This document shows positions 46,556 to 56,520 of a stretch of DNA of 64,000 nucleotides, piece by piece. The stretch's first letter is position 1. Every line of letters starts with the position of its first letter. Origin of the DNA: Opitutaceae bacterium (GTDB lineage: Bacteria; Verrucomicrobiota; Verrucomicrobiia; Opitutales; Opitutaceae); NCBI GenBank assembly GCA_027482185.1, contig JAIXWF010000022.1, positions 310,001 through 374,000 on the forward strand. Direction: 5' to 3'. The position numbers and the translations under genes are program-made. Below the pieces are notes generated by a model. That model worked only from the letters and a program-made list of their open reading frames with translations, was not told the origin of the DNA and did no database searches.

Positions 46556-48267
46556 CAGCGGAGCCGCTGCATCAGCCGCGTCCAGAGGGCGAGCGACCAG
46601 GCGCGCGGCAGGATGCGCGCGAGCAGCGCCATGGCATGGGCGCGGGGCGAAATCACGGCCAGCCGGCGGCCGCGGCGCAGGGCGGCGACGACGGCGTCGG
46701 CGACCTCGGCCGGCTCGAGCAGGCGTTCGTCCGGCAGCACGCGCACGCCGGCGCTGGCTTGGAAATTGGTCCGCATGCCGCCGGGACACACGGTCAGAAA
46801 GTGGATGCCGTCGCGCCGCACTTCCTCGCCCCAAGCTTCGCCGAGCGAGAGCAGGGCGGCGTTGGCCGCGGCGTAGCCGGCGAGGTGGGGCAGCGGTTGG
46901 AAGGCCGACGACGAGCTGATCCAGACGATGCGGCCGAAGCGTTCGCGGCGCATCGCGCCGGCGGCGGCATGCGTCAGGGCGAGCCGGGCGAGCACGTTGA
47001 CCTTGAAGACGGCGGACTGGCGCTCGACGGCATGGTCGAGCACGGCACCGCGCACGCCGAGACCGGCGCAGAGAAAGACTTCGCGGGCCGGGAGCGCGTT
47101 CCAAGCCGGGCTTTGTACCAGGGCGTTGACCGCGTGCTCATCGCCCAGATCGGCGACCGCGGTTCGGCAATGCGGATGCCGCGCCTGCAGATCGGCGAGA
47201 CCGGCCGAATCGCGATCGACGAGGAGCACGTGCGCGCGCTGCGGCGCCAATCGTTCGGCCAAGGCCCGGCCCAGGCCGGAGGCGGCGCCCGTGATCACGG
47301 TTTGGCCGCCGGGATCGGTTTCCGGATCCAGCCGGGCACGTTCGCGCACGATGACTTCGTCCAGGGCCGCCGCGGCGGTGTACCGGGGCGTCCAACCCAG
47401 GTCGCGCAGCGGTTGGTCGTCGGCGGTGAGGGCGGCGCCGAGCATGGCCTTGAGGCGGAAGGGAAACAGGAACGGTGCGGCGCGCAGCGCGGCGGCAGCC
47501 CAGCCGATCTCGAGGCGCGCGCGGCCGGGCGCCGCTTGGGCAAAGGCCTGCGCCAGAGTGATCGCCTCGCCGGCGCAGAAGAGGGGGGCGCCGGCGGCGG
47601 CGGGCGCGTCGGCGGCGAGCACGAGGGCCTCGGCGAGATCCGCGACATGGACGACGCCGAAGGCCCCGGGCCAGGCCGCCCACGCGAGCGGGGCGTGCCG
47701 CAGGGCCGCGCGCACGAAGACGGCGAAGTGGCTGTCGGGTCGCATCCCGGGGCCGACGACGAGAGCGGGGCGGACGATGGCGAAGGGCAGGCCCGATTCC
47801 TGGACGAGCGCCTCGGCGCGGCGCTTCGAGCGGCCGTATCCGGAACTCGGACACAGGCGGCTGCCGGCGTCGAGGGGACGGACGCAGGCGTCGCCGGCGG
47901 CGCGGTCGACGGCCCCGATCGTGGACACGAAGACGAAACGCCGGAGGTTCGGCGCGTTTGCGCGCACCGCGGCGAGCAGGGCGGCGGTGCCGGCGACATT
48001 GGCGGTCTCGTAACTTTCGCCGCGGGCGCCGTTGAAGTCGGCGCGCGCGGCGCAGTGGATGACGGCGGCGGTGCCGGCGAGGGCCGCTTGCCAAGCGGCC
48101 GGCGCGGCCAGGTCGCCGGATACGACCTCGACGCCGAGGGCCGAGAGTTCGGGATCGGGCCGGCGCAGAAGGGCGCGGACGCTGGCGCCGCGGGCCCGCA
48201 GCCGACGGCACAATTCGCGACCAACAAAGCCGCCGGCGCCGGTGACAAAGTAGGGTCCGCCGTTCAT
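46555..48267 (-). CDS. Fused NAD-dependent epimerase/dehydratase plus classical SDR
   Basis: 570 residues, two short-chain dehydrogenase domains in one chain. Residues 1 to ~305: extended SDR with VTGAGGFVGRELC and an intact YGRSK (Tyr144/Lys148), the family of sugar-nucleotide epimerases, dehydratases and 3-beta-hydroxysteroid dehydrogenases. Residues ~320-570: classical SDR with TVITGAASGLGRAL, conserved Asn424 and Ser451-454, but YAAAN (Tyr465, Asn469) where YxxxK is required, so the catalytic lysine is replaced by asparagine. The second half may bind NAD(P) without catalysis or may use another chemistry. Overlaps both neighbours by 1-4 bp. Confidence 0.8.
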   Translation of the reverse strand: MNGGPYFVTGAGGFVGRELCRRLRARGASVRALLRRPDPELSALGVEVVSGDLAAPAAWQAALAGTAAVIHCAARADFNGARGESYETANVAGTAALLAAVRANAPNLRRFVFVSTIGAVDRAAGDACVRPLDAGSRLCPSSGYGRSKRRAEALVQESGLPFAIVRPALVVGPGMRPDSHFAVFVRAALRHAPLAWAAWPGAFGVVHVADLAEALVLAADAPAAAGAPLFCAGEAITLAQAFAQAAPGRARLEIGWAAAALRAAPFLFPFRLKAMLGAALTADDQPLRDLGWTPRYTAAAALDEVIVRERARLDPETDPGGQTVITGAASGLGRALAERLAPQRAHVLLVDRDSAGLADLQARHPHCRTAVADLGDEHAVNALVQSPAWNALPAREVFLCAGLGVRGAVLDHAVERQSAVFKVNVLARLALTHAAAGAMRRERFGRIVWISSSSAFQPLPHLAGYAAANAALLSLGEAWGEEVRRDGIHFLTVCPGGMRTNFQASAGVRVLPDERLLEPAEVADAVVAALRRGRRLAVISPRAHAMALLARILPRAWSLALWTRLMQRLR

Positions 48268-50012
48268 GGGGTCGCGGGCGCGGCGGAGGCGCGCGGCGTC
48301 CGGGTGAGCAGAATCAGTTGGCCGCCGAACTCGTACTCCATTTCGCGCCGATGCCGGCGGATGAAGCCGACGGGCAGCAGCACGCCGTGTTCGCTCTTGC
48401 CGGCCTCGGCCCATTGCAAGATGCGCCGGCCGATCGCGGGCGGGACCTGATTGGTCAAAATGACCGCGTCGGGTTCGCCGTCCTTGAACATGCGTTCCGC
48501 GATCAGGTCGTAGATGTCCTCCTTGTCGGGGTCCGCCGTAAAGTGCAGGAAGAACATGCAGGTGGCGGGCGTGGCGCCGGTGGCAAAGTAGAGCCAAGGA
48601 TGCGGTCCGGCCACGAAGAGGCGGCGGCCGCGCCAGGACTGCGGCGGCGTCAGTTCGCGGAGGCGTTGCACCGTCTCGAGTTTGGTCGGCGAAAGCAGGA
48701 GCCCCGCAAAAGCGGGAATTCCCTCCACGGGCCCGAAACCGGCGAAACCGCGTTGGTCGCGGTAGGGATGCGTCGCGCCGTTCAGCAGCAGTGCAACGGC
48801 GGCGGCGGGACCGACGGACGCGGCGAGCAAGGCGGGCAGGCGTCCGGCCGTGCGGTCGGCGACCTGCTGCGCGACACAGAGCGCGAGGAACGGCAGCACG
48901 GCGGCGAGGCCGGTGCTGGCGTTGAGAAAACCGTCGCCGCCGCTGATCGCGAAGACGGCCGCGAGCAAGACGCCGAAGGCCGCGAGGTCGCCGGCGCGGG
49001 CGTCGTCGTCGGGTCGCACAAGCAGCGCCAAAATGAACAACGCGGCGCCGAACCACAGCGGCACGAAGTAGCCGGCCCGGAAGCAACCCGCGGCCAGGCC
49101 GAGCAGCAGCAGGCAACCGACCCCGGCCACCGCGACGAAGCCGGGCGACGGCGCCGCGCCTGCGGCCACCCAGCCGGTCCGTTGCCGCAGCCGCAGCACG
49201 AGGCTGCCCGCGCCCGCGAGCAGGAGCAGCAGTTGGCCGATCTGCAGCGGATTCCGAAACATCTGGCCGCCGCTGAAGCCGCCGCTGAAACGCAGCGACA
49301 CGAGCGCGTCGCTCACGAAGCCGAAGCCGTGCGTCGCGAAGATGACACCCGCCGCCGCGGCGCCGCCGCCGGCGGTGAGGCCGAGCAGACGCAGCGCGGG
49401 GCCGCGGCCTTCGCGCAGCGCCAACTCGCCGACGGCGAGCGGGATCATCGCCAAACCCGCGGGCGGATAGCTGTAGGTAAGCAACGTGAGCAGGGCGGCG
49501 GTGGCGAGCCGGCGGCGGCCAGGCTCGATTTGTCTCCGGCCAAACCACAGTGCGACGAGCGCGACGAGGCAGAGATAGGCGAGGCTGTTGTAGCTGAACG
49601 CCAGCAGTTGGAACGGAATCCACGCGGCGAAGACGGCCAGCGCGGTGAGTCGGGCCGGCAGGCCGAAGCCGCCGTCGCGCGCAAGAATGCGCCAGAGCAG
49701 CCAGCCGGTCGCGGCGTAAGCGCCCACGCAGAGCGCGCGGCCGAAGAGCACGAGATAGCTTTGGTCGGGGAAAAGCGCGGCGTGGAGTTTGAAGAACGGC
49801 CAGACCCAGAGGTAGCCGAGTTGCTGGAGGAACAGGTCGTCCTGGAAAAATTTTCCCGTTCGGACGAGGCTCGCGATCTCGCCGTAGTACTGCATCTCGT
49901 CGGTGAAATCGAGGCCGAGGCGCACCTTGGCGAGCAGCCAGCCGACCGCGGCAGCGAGACTGGCGGCGGCCAGAATTACGCCGGGGCGCGGGGAAGCGGA
50001 GGAAGTCGGCAT
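48264..50012 (-). CDS. GT-C-like polytopic membrane protein
   Basis: 582 residues, about 12 hydrophobic segments. The first loop has LDFTDEMQYYGEIASLVRTGK with an acidic pair typical of GT-C enzymes, followed by FFQDDLFLQQLGYLWVWPFF. The last ~130 residues are soluble (VEGIPAFAGLLLSPTKLETV onward). It follows the GT2 gene by 4 bp and overlaps the SDR fusion start. Could be a glycosyltransferase or, less likely, a polymerase; the motif set is closer to GT-C than to Wzy. Confidence 0.6.
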   Translation of the reverse strand: MPTSSASPRPGVILAAASLAAAVGWLLAKVRLGLDFTDEMQYYGEIASLVRTGKFFQDDLFLQQLGYLWVWPFFKLHAALFPDQSYLVLFGRALCVGAYAATGWLLWRILARDGGFGLPARLTALAVFAAWIPFQLLAFSYNSLAYLCLVALVALWFGRRQIEPGRRRLATAALLTLLTYSYPPAGLAMIPLAVGELALREGRGPALRLLGLTAGGGAAAAGVIFATHGFGFVSDALVSLRFSGGFSGGQMFRNPLQIGQLLLLLAGAGSLVLRLRQRTGWVAAGAAPSPGFVAVAGVGCLLLLGLAAGCFRAGYFVPLWFGAALFILALLVRPDDDARAGDLAAFGVLLAAVFAISGGDGFLNASTGLAAVLPFLALCVAQQVADRTAGRLPALLAASVGPAAAVALLLNGATHPYRDQRGFAGFGPVEGIPAFAGLLLSPTKLETVQRLRELTPPQSWRGRRLFVAGPHPWLYFATGATPATCMFFLHFTADPDKEDIYDLIAERMFKDGEPDAVILTNQVPPAIGRRILQWAEAGKSEHGVLLPVGFIRRHRREMEYEFGGQLILLTRTPRASAAPATP

Positions 50013-50016
50013 CGGT

Positions 50017-50937
50017 TCAGAGCGAGGACAGTGGCGGCGGCGGCCGCCCGAGCAATCCCTCCCATGTGCCGCGGACGCAGGCTCCGAGTTTGGCGGCGGT
50101 CCGATCCTCGCAGAGGCAGATCTCGGTCAAAATCTTCAACGCGAAGGCACACTCGAAGGCCGCCCAGGGCGGGAAACGCAGGCCGAATTTCCGGCCCACA
50201 AGCATGCGGTTGTGAAACAGGAGCCGCAGGCGCGCGGGCGGCATGAACGCGGGCCACCACGTACGGCCGAAGCGGCGGACCGCGCGTTTGGCGCCGCGGC
50301 GGTGTTCGAGTTTCCCCGCCGCCGCGACGGCGATCTCGAAACCGGCGGCCCGGGCCCGCAGACAATATTCCGAATCGACGAGATCGAGCTGCAGGTCTTC
50401 CGCGAAGCCGCCCAACGCGCGCCAGACCGCCAAGTCGAACATCGTGCCCGATGTGATCACGCAGAGCACGGCGGTGAGGTCGCGTTCGGACGCGGTGCGG
50501 GTAAACGCACTCCGCCACGTCGGATGGCGCTGCAGGTGGCGCGAGGGCTCGTCCGGCCGGGCCGCGTCGGTCCAATTTGCGCCCACGGCGGCGCACCGTG
50601 GCACCGCGGCATGGACGGCGGCCAGGGCGGAGGCCAGATCGGGCGCCGGCACACTGTCTTGGTCGAACGCGAGCGCGGCGGAAAAGCCGGCCGCCGCGAG
50701 TTCGGCAAACGCGAGATTGAGCGCCGCGCCGATGCCGCGATTGACCGCCTGCGGGCGATAGTCGGCGCGGTGCCGCGTTGCCGCGGCGGACACGGCCGCG
50801 CGGGCGGCGGGGTCGGCGCTGTTGTCGACCACGAGGACGGGCGCGGCGATCCGGGCGATCGCGGCGAGGCGGTCGCCGAAGCCGGCGTCGGGATGATACG
50901 TCACCACCACCGCGGGAATCGAGGGCGTGGGGTTCAT
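50017..50937 (-). CDS. GT2 glycosyltransferase, rhamnosyltransferase-like
   Basis: 306 residues. The N-terminus VVVTYHPDAGFGDRLAAI, then VDNSAD, NRGIGAALN and FDQDSVP, is the typical set of RfbF/RfbN-type rhamnosyltransferases, with the DQDS triplet as metal site. VDSEYCLRARAAGFEIAV near residue 210 carries the conserved acidic base region. It adds a sugar, often rhamnose, to the growing lipid-linked repeat in the cytoplasm. Four-base overlap with the upstream GT4 gene. Confidence 0.85.
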   Translation of the reverse strand: MNPTPSIPAVVVTYHPDAGFGDRLAAIARIAAPVLVVDNSADPAARAAVSAAATRHRADYRPQAVNRGIGAALNLAFAELAAAGFSAALAFDQDSVPAPDLASALAAVHAAVPRCAAVGANWTDAARPDEPSRHLQRHPTWRSAFTRTASERDLTAVLCVITSGTMFDLAVWRALGGFAEDLQLDLVDSEYCLRARAAGFEIAVAAAGKLEHRRGAKRAVRRFGRTWWPAFMPPARLRLLFHNRMLVGRKFGLRFPPWAAFECAFALKILTEICLCEDRTAAKLGACVRGTWEGLLGRPPPPLSSL

Positions 50938-52007
50938 GGGCGGCGGCCGGCGGCGAACCGGCTGAGGAACGCGAGGCGCCGGGCTTCCTTGGCGCCTGCA
51001 TCGAGGTGCTGCACGGCGGCGCGGGGCACGCGGCGGCCGTGCCAGGCCCGGAGCCAGGCGGCGATCCGTTCGCGCTCCGGCGCGAGCGGGCGGCCGTCGT
51101 TGGGCAGGCGCAGGAAAAAGTCGGCGTCGGCGGGGAAATCCGTGTCGCGGTACGCCGCGATGACCGGCAGGCCGAGCGCAAGGTATTCGCGGACCTTCAG
51201 CGGGCAGGCTTCGTCCATGGATTTCCGATACAGGGCGAGCGTGCCGAGCGCGGCGGTGGCGCGGGCGGCCAGCGGCGCGTAGGCGGCGGCCGGGAGGGCG
51301 CCGTGGAACACGACGTTGTCCGGCCAGGCGCCGGCGGGTCGCGCGCAGCCCACGAGGTCGAAGCCCGCCTCCGGCAGCAGGGTCGCGAGCTCCGCGACGC
51401 GTTCGAGACCGTGCCACGGTGAGCCGGCGCTGCCGACGAAGAGCAACCGTGGCGCGCCCTCGGCGGGCGGCGCCGGCAGCGGCGCGAATTCCGCGAGCGG
51501 GATGCCGTTGGCGATCACCTCGGTTGGCCGGCCGAAGGTCGCGAAGCGCGTCGCGAGCTCGCCGGTCACGGCGACAAATCCGGCCATCCGGCCGAGAACC
51601 CGCGCGCGGGTCAACCGGTGGTAGAGCACCTTGGCCGGGGACAACGTGAGCGGGTACTCGGTGAGATCGTCGGAGTTGAGTTCGGCGACCGTGGGAAGGT
51701 CGCGGAACAGCGCGGGCAGGCCGGCGCTGTGGTAGGCGTAGCGGAAGTAGACGACGTCGGGCCGCCACGCCCGGATCCGCGCCGCGAGTTGGCGGGAGCG
51801 GAAAGGCCGTTGCCACGGCGTGCCGCGGGCGACGAGCTCCGCACCGACCGGGGCGAGCCCGGGCCATACGGCTGTCGTCGGTTCGAGCCCGAAGTACCGC
51901 ACCTCGTGGCCGGCGGCGAGCCAGGCGCCCGCCTGTTGCCGGATTTTTTTGACGATGCCGTTTTCGCGGCTCACGTCGGCCATCTGCCCGAGGTACGCGA
52001 TTTTCAT
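50934..52007 (-). CDS. GT4-family glycosyltransferase
   Basis: 357 residues, GT-B fold. The N-terminal domain has [21 protein letters not shown]; the C-terminal domain has [31 protein letters not shown] and the donor-binding [21 protein letters not shown] with a conserved Glu. Cytoplasmic retaining transferase for one linkage of the repeat unit. Overlaps the preceding methyltransferase by four bases. Confidence 0.82.
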   Translation of the reverse strand: MKIAYLGQMADVSRENGIVKKIRQQAGAWLAAGHEVRYFGLEPTTAVWPGLAPVGAELVARGTPWQRPFRSRQLAARIRAWRPDVVYFRYAYHSAGLPALFRDLPTVAELNSDDLTEYPLTLSPAKVLYHRLTRARVLGRMAGFVAVTGELATRFATFGRPTEVIANGIPLAEFAPLPAPPAEGAPRLLFVGSAGSPWHGLERVAELATLLPEAGFDLVGCARPAGAWPDNVVFHGALPAAAYAPLAARATAALGTLALYRKSMDEACPLKVREYLALGLPVIAAYRDTDFPADADFFLRLPNDGRPLAPERERIAAWLRAWHGRRVPRAAVQHLDAGAKEARRLAFLSRFAAGRRP

Positions 52008-52813
52008 GCGGCCGGGTGGCGGGCGAAAGCCGCGAGGTGTACCGGCGCGGCGCGTTCCGCCGCCAGCACTTCCCAGCCGGCGGCGCCGAGGGCCGCGCGC
52101 AGCAGCGGCAGATCGAAGACGTGGTGGTGCACGCAGCGGTGCTCGGCGTTGCGGGCGACGCGGGCGGCAAATTCTTCCGGCGTGCCGGCGCCCGGATCGC
52201 GGGCGAGGTCGTGAAACGCGAGCACCTCGGCGAAATGGGTCGCATCGTCCTCCGCCGTGCGCCGGCGCGCGTCGTCCTCGAGATGCGCGAGCGCGGTGAT
52301 CGGGCGGCGATGGTCGAAGGACCGTGCCGGATCCGGCACAACCACCAGGAGATGGCCGCCGGGGCGCGTCACGCGCCGCCATTCGCGGAGCGCGCCGAGC
52401 GGATCGGCGACATGCTCGAGGCAATGCGAGGAAACGACGAAGTCGTAGCTGCCGTCGGCGAAGCCCTGCAGGTCGCGTGCCTCGCGCAGATGCTGGCGGC
52501 CGGGCGGACGTTGCGGGTGGAAAACGAAGTCGCCGCCGTCGCGCAGGCCGTTCTCCCAGGCGGTGCGGGCGGCGAAGTTCACGTTGTCGATGCGGGCGAC
52601 GCTGGCGTACACGCGGGCCAAACCCCGCGGGCCGAAGACCGCGCTTGGGCCGCCGAGCTCGAGGCCGCAGCCGCCGCGCAGGGCGGCCTCGATGGCGGGC
52701 GCGGCCGCGAGGCGCGGCGCGCGGATCCGGGCCCACAGGCTGCGGCCGAGGGCGGGCCAATCGCCGCCGCGCAGGCGCCGCAGCAGACGTTGGGCGGGCG
52801 ATGTCGCCTTCAT
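52004..52813 (-). CDS. SAM-dependent methyltransferase (polysaccharide-associated)
   Basis: 269 residues. A modified motif [16 protein letters not shown], leads the domain, followed by [19 protein letters not shown] and [23 protein letters not shown], a combination usual for methyltransferase-like proteins in O-antigen clusters. The [14 protein letters not shown] segment is also conserved in that group. Acceptor unknown. Linked by overlaps to HisF on one side and the GT4 on the other. Confidence 0.75.
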   Translation of the reverse strand: MKATSPAQRLLRRLRGGDWPALGRSLWARIRAPRLAAAPAIEAALRGGCGLELGGPSAVFGPRGLARVYASVARIDNVNFAARTAWENGLRDGGDFVFHPQRPPGRQHLREARDLQGFADGSYDFVVSSHCLEHVADPLGALREWRRVTRPGGHLLVVVPDPARSFDHRRPITALAHLEDDARRRTAEDDATHFAEVLAFHDLARDPGAGTPEEFAARVARNAEHRCVHHHVFDLPLLRAALGAAGWEVLAAERAAPVHLAAFARHPAA

Positions 52814-53586
52814 GGGCCGGGGCGGGCGGCGCCGCCGAGCTGCGCGAGTTCGGCCGGAGCCGGATAGGAAATCAGCACGGCGCGCAGCTTGCCTTGGAAA
52901 ACAAAGAGGCTGCCCGCGGCCGCGGCGCTGGCCCCGGCACCGAGGGCGGCGGCGAGGTCGGCGAGATTGCCGGCGCCGCCGCAGGCGATCACGGGCACGT
53001 TGACGGCGGCGGCGACGTCGCGGATCACGCCCAGATCGTAGCCGGCCATGGCGCCGTCGCGGTCGACCGATTGCAGAAAGATTTCCCCGGCGCCGGCGGC
53101 GACGGCGGCGCGGGCGATTTCGGCCGGACTCATCTTGAGGTCGCGGGTGCCGCGGCCGACGACGGCGGTGACGCCGCCGAGCAGCTTCTTTTTGAAGTCG
53201 ATCGCCGCGACGACGCTCTGGCTGCCGAAAACGCGGGCCGCCTCGCCGATTAGTCCCGGGAGCGTTGCGGCGGCAGTGTTGAGCGCCACCTTCTCGACGC
53301 CGAGGGCGAAGAGTTTCTCGAGTTGATCGAGGCTGCGCACGCCGCCGCCGTAGCAGACGGGCATGAAGGCCTCGGAAACGATTTCGCGGATGAAGCCGAA
53401 ATCCGGCCCGCGTTCCGCTGCCGCCGTGCCGATGTCGAGCAGGGTAAGTTCGTCGACTTCCTTGCGATTGAAGATGCGCACTGCGTTGATCGGATCGCCG
53501 AGATAGCGCGGCTCGCGGAAGCGCGCCGTCTTCACGAGACGCGGACCGTCGAGCAGGAGTACGGGAATGACGCGGGGGGCGAGCAT
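52810..53586 (-). CDS. hisF: HisF-like subunit of a surface-sugar amidotransferase (WbuZ/HisF2 type)
   Basis: 258 residues, (beta/alpha)8 barrel of the imidazole-glycerol-phosphate synthase cyclase family. The colinear alignment with HisF keeps Asp130 ([10 protein letters not shown]) and [12 protein letters not shown], but the first strand reads VLLLDG with Leu at position 11, where the cyclase needs Asp11. This, and the place next to hisH and a WbpG-like gene inside a polysaccharide locus, show it is not for histidine synthesis. It should pass ammonia from HisH to the WbpG-like enzyme. Confidence 0.88.
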   Translation of the reverse strand: MLAPRVIPVLLLDGPRLVKTARFREPRYLGDPINAVRIFNRKEVDELTLLDIGTAAAERGPDFGFIREIVSEAFMPVCYGGGVRSLDQLEKLFALGVEKVALNTAAATLPGLIGEAARVFGSQSVVAAIDFKKKLLGGVTAVVGRGTRDLKMSPAEIARAAVAAGAGEIFLQSVDRDGAMAGYDLGVIRDVAAAVNVPVIACGGAGNLADLAAALGAGASAAAAGSLFVFQGKLRAVLISYPAPAELAQLGGAARPGP

Positions 53587-53588
53587 GG

Positions 53589-54203
53589 TCAGCCGTGGCG
53601 GATGAAGTGCTCGAGCAGGGCCATGCCGTAGCGGTGGCTCTTCTCGGCGTGGAACTGGACGCCGTGGATGCGGCCGCCGCGGACCGCGGCGGTGAATTCG
53701 CCGCCGTAGTCGGTCGTGCCGGCGACGCAGTCGGGCGTGTCGCAGACCGCATGATACGAGTGCACGAAGTAGAACCGCCGCGGCGCCGGCACGGCGTGGA
53801 GCAGCGAGCCCTCGCCGACGGGGGCGCAGGTGTTCCAACCCATGTGCGGGACGCGCAGCGTGCGTCCGGGCGGAAACGCGAACTTCACGGTGCGGAACGG
53901 GAGGAGGCCGAGGCCCTCGGCTTGGCCCTCCTCGCTGGTGCGGCCGAGCAGCTGCATGCCGAGGCAGATGCCCAGCAGCGGCACGCCGGCCTCGAGGGTG
54001 CGTTCGCGCAGGACGCCGACGAGGCCGTGGGCGTTGAGCCGGGCCATGCCGGTGTCGAAGGCGCCGACGCCGGGTAGCAGCAGGCGAGTCGCGCCGCGGA
54101 TCTCGGCCGGATCCGCGCTGGCCTTCGCTTCCACGCCGAGGTGGCGCAGCATGTTCAGCAGCGAGCCGACGTTCCCGAGTCCGACATCGACGACGACATT
54201 CAT
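53589..54203 (-). CDS. hisH: HisH-like glutamine amidotransferase
   Basis: 204 residues, class I glutaminase with the full triad: Cys80 in [10 protein letters not shown], His185 and Glu187 in GVQFHAEKS. It hydrolyses glutamine and delivers ammonia to its HisF-like partner. The pair is embedded two genes downstream of the WbpG-like PP-loop enzyme, so the ammonia is expected to end up on a sugar. Spacing to hisF is 2 bp; the start overlaps the stop of the GT4 gene. Confidence 0.9.
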   Translation of the reverse strand: MNVVVDVGLGNVGSLLNMLRHLGVEAKASADPAEIRGATRLLLPGVGAFDTGMARLNAHGLVGVLRERTLEAGVPLLGICLGMQLLGRTSEEGQAEGLGLLPFRTVKFAFPPGRTLRVPHMGWNTCAPVGEGSLLHAVPAPRRFYFVHSYHAVCDTPDCVAGTTDYGGEFTAAVRGGRIHGVQFHAEKSHRYGMALLEHFIRHG

Positions 54204-55339
54204 GCGGCGGAAGGGCGGCCGGCGCCGAGGGCGTGGGCGCGGATCTGCGCGTCGGTCTGCCGCGAATTGAGCACGGCGGCGGCGCGGTGGGCGTTGGCCT
54301 TGAAGCGGGCGACGTCGGCGGCGGTGAGCGGCGCCAGCGCGGCGGCGAGACTGGCCGGTTGGAAGTCGGCGGCGACGACGCCGAGGTCGTGCTCGCGGAC
54401 GTAGCGGGCCATGTCGACCGAGGGGCCGATCGCGATCATCAGCCGGGCCTGCACGAACTCGAAGAACTTGTTCGGCAGGGCGAAGCGCAGATTGAAACTC
54501 ACCGGCGGGACGAGGAACACGCCGACATCGTAGGCGTTGGTCGCGGCGACGAGTTGCGCGAACGGCAACGGCGGCAGCAACCGCACGCGCGGGCGGGTTG
54601 CGCAGAGGCGGCGCAGTTTTTCGAGATAGCCCGGATCGGCCGGCACCAGAATGAGATCGAGGGTGAAGCGTTCCGGCAGGTGATCCATCGTCAGGATCAT
54701 GCCTTCGAGTCGGCGCGAGGGGCTCGCGAGGCCGTGGTGCACGAGCCGCACGCGGTCGGGGGCGACGGGCTGCGGGACGAGGTCGAGGGGGGCGGGAAGG
54801 CTTGGCATGACCTCGCACTCCGTGCCGAACTCGCGCTTGTATTCGGCCGCGAGGCCCGGGGAAACAGTGGCGACTAAGTCGGCGCGCCGCAGGTACCGCC
54901 GGCAGAGGTCGCGGTTGAAGCGTTGGTAGGTGAGCCGCCACCACAGGAGGTCCTCGTAGTGCCGGGCGTAGTACTCGCGCGCGTCGAAAAAGACTCGGCC
55001 GCGCCGGCCGCGGATGGCGAGCGCGACGGGCAGGAGCCGGAGATCGTGGACGGCGATGAAGTCGTGCCGGCTGCGGTGCCGGGCGGCGAGTTCGCGCAGG
55101 CCCGGGACCCAGACGAGATGTCGGTAATGGCCGGCGCTGAGGCGGAGGAGATTGGCGACGCGCGCGAGCGGCGGGCGGCGCGGCGCGGCGGGGATACGCT
55201 CGCAGGTCACGCCGGAGAGATCGAGGGCGCCCCGCGAGATCACGTTCACCGCGAAATCGCGCGCGAGGCAGCGGATCATCCGGTTGGGCCGGGGATCCGA
55301 GGCCGGGTCGGCGGCGCAGAGCACGAGCGCGGACGGCAT
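54200..55339 (-). CDS. GT4-like glycosyltransferase
   Basis: 379 residues, GT-B type. The N-terminal domain includes VHDLRLLPVALAIRGRRGRV then DAREYYARHYEDL and RADLVATVSPGLAAEY, a set seen in transferases beside WbpG-like genes. The C-terminal domain has RLVHHGLASPSRRLEGMI and a donor-site segment LPNKFFEFVQARLMIAIGPS with the expected Glu. Probably transfers the amidated or diacetamido sugar or its neighbour. Lies between the wbpG-like gene and hisH. Confidence 0.78.
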   Translation of the reverse strand: MPSALVLCAADPASDPRPNRMIRCLARDFAVNVISRGALDLSGVTCERIPAAPRRPPLARVANLLRLSAGHYRHLVWVPGLRELAARHRSRHDFIAVHDLRLLPVALAIRGRRGRVFFDAREYYARHYEDLLWWRLTYQRFNRDLCRRYLRRADLVATVSPGLAAEYKREFGTECEVMPSLPAPLDLVPQPVAPDRVRLVHHGLASPSRRLEGMILTMDHLPERFTLDLILVPADPGYLEKLRRLCATRPRVRLLPPLPFAQLVAATNAYDVGVFLVPPVSFNLRFALPNKFFEFVQARLMIAIGPSVDMARYVREHDLGVVAADFQPASLAAALAPLTAADVARFKANAHRAAAVLNSRQTDAQIRAHALGAGRPSAA

Positions 55340-55344
55340 GGCGG

Positions 55345-56520
55345 TCAGAAGCGGTTCACCCGGCGGCGGACGAGCTGGAGCGGGAGGCGTTTCCAGATCG
55401 CGCGCAGGAGCTGCTGGCGGCCCTCGTTGTTCGGAAAGTCGCGGTACGTACGCAGCGGGGCGGTGCGCAGCGCCTCGAGCTCGTCCTCGGTCAGACCGAG
55501 TTTTTTGGCGACGTAGGCGCGATCGCGGCGCAATTCGTCCGCGGGATAGATTTCCTTCGCGAGTTCGGCGAGGGCTTCGTCCCGCGTAAGCTGGCCGGCG
55601 ACGACCAGGCTCGAGAGGTGCGCCTTGCGTTTGTCGAAGCCGAAGCGCGACGGCAGCCAGTGGCCCTGGAAGAACTTCGTCCAAACGGATTCGTGGTGTT
55701 TGGCGCCGTAGTAGCGCCAGCCGAAGCGGTCCGACAGTTCCCGCATCGCGGCGTCTTTGCTGTACGGCATGAAGTCCAGCGGCCGCACGACCTTCATTTT
55801 CCGGATCAGCGGGTAGCCGAAGTAGAGGTTGAAGAACGAGACGGTGGGAAACGTCTTCAACGGCCGCGTGCCGAAGCGCGCGTGGATGCCGCGGAGGTGC
55901 CGCACGTCCATGGCGTTGTAGCCCCAGGACTGCGGGAGGATGCCCTCGGTGGCGAAATTGCCGCCGCTCAGGACCCAGCGGATCTTCGCTTCGGTCGCGA
56001 AGCGGTAGAGGCCCGCGAAGTATGCGTGATCCTGGGGCACGTCCTGGTTGGCGACGCCGGAACGCAAAAACGCGACCTGCAGGTCGCGCATTTCTTCCCA
56101 ATCGATGACGAGCGTGAAAAGGTCGAAGCCGAGCGCCTTGACCAGGCCCTCGATGTTTTTCACCGCGAGTTCCGAGTTCCAGCCGGCGTCGACGTGCACG
56201 ACGAGAGGACGCAGGCCGAGGTCCTTCACCTTTACGGCGAGGTAGGAACTGTCGACGCCGCCGCTCAGGCCGATGATGCAGTCGTAGTCTTTGCCGCGGC
56301 CTTCCGCCTTCATTTGGTCCACGGTGGCGGCGAGCCGGCGCGTGCCTTCCTCGTTGGGAAACCAGGCCGGGCGGAAGAGCTCGTCGAAACGGCGGCAGTG
56401 GGAGCAGACGCCCTCCGCGTCGAACGCGATGTCGGCGTCGGTCGTATCCATGATGCAGCGCACGCAGCGGCGCGGCGGCGAACCGGCGGGAACGGCGGCG
56501 AGGGCGGAAGGTGCGGTCAT
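55345..56520 (-). CDS. wbpG: N-acetyl sugar amidotransferase (WbpG/PseA family)
   Basis: 391 residues. The N-terminus has two Cys pairs, CVRC (19, 22) and CSHC (39, 42), forming a probable zinc knuckle, then the ATP PP-loop SGGVDSSYLA (86-95) with DYDCIIGL before it. The family adenylates a sugar carboxylate or acetamido group and replaces it with ammonia supplied by HisH/HisF, giving an amide or acetamidino (amidine) sugar. All three subunits are here. The supply of the diacetamido-uronate precursor by genes upstream makes that sugar the natural substrate. Confidence 0.92.
   Translation of the reverse strand: MTAPSALAAVPAGSPPRRCVRCIMDTTDADIAFDAEGVCSHCRRFDELFRPAWFPNEEGTRRLAATVDQMKAEGRGKDYDCIIGLSGGVDSSYLAVKVKDLGLRPLVVHVDAGWNSELAVKNIEGLVKALGFDLFTLVIDWEEMRDLQVAFLRSGVANQDVPQDHAYFAGLYRFATEAKIRWVLSGGNFATEGILPQSWGYNAMDVRHLRGIHARFGTRPLKTFPTVSFFNLYFGYPLIRKMKVVRPLDFMPYSKDAAMRELSDRFGWRYYGAKHHESVWTKFFQGHWLPSRFGFDKRKAHLSSLVVAGQLTRDEALAELAKEIYPADELRRDRAYVAKKLGLTEDELEALRTAPLRTYRDFPNNEGRQQLLRAIWKRLPLQLVRRRVNRF

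Noticed and set aside
52810-54203. Histidine biosynthesis genes
   Set aside because: The hisH/hisF pair lacks other his genes, HisF has lost Asp11, and both neighbour a WbpG-like amidotransferase within a polysaccharide array.
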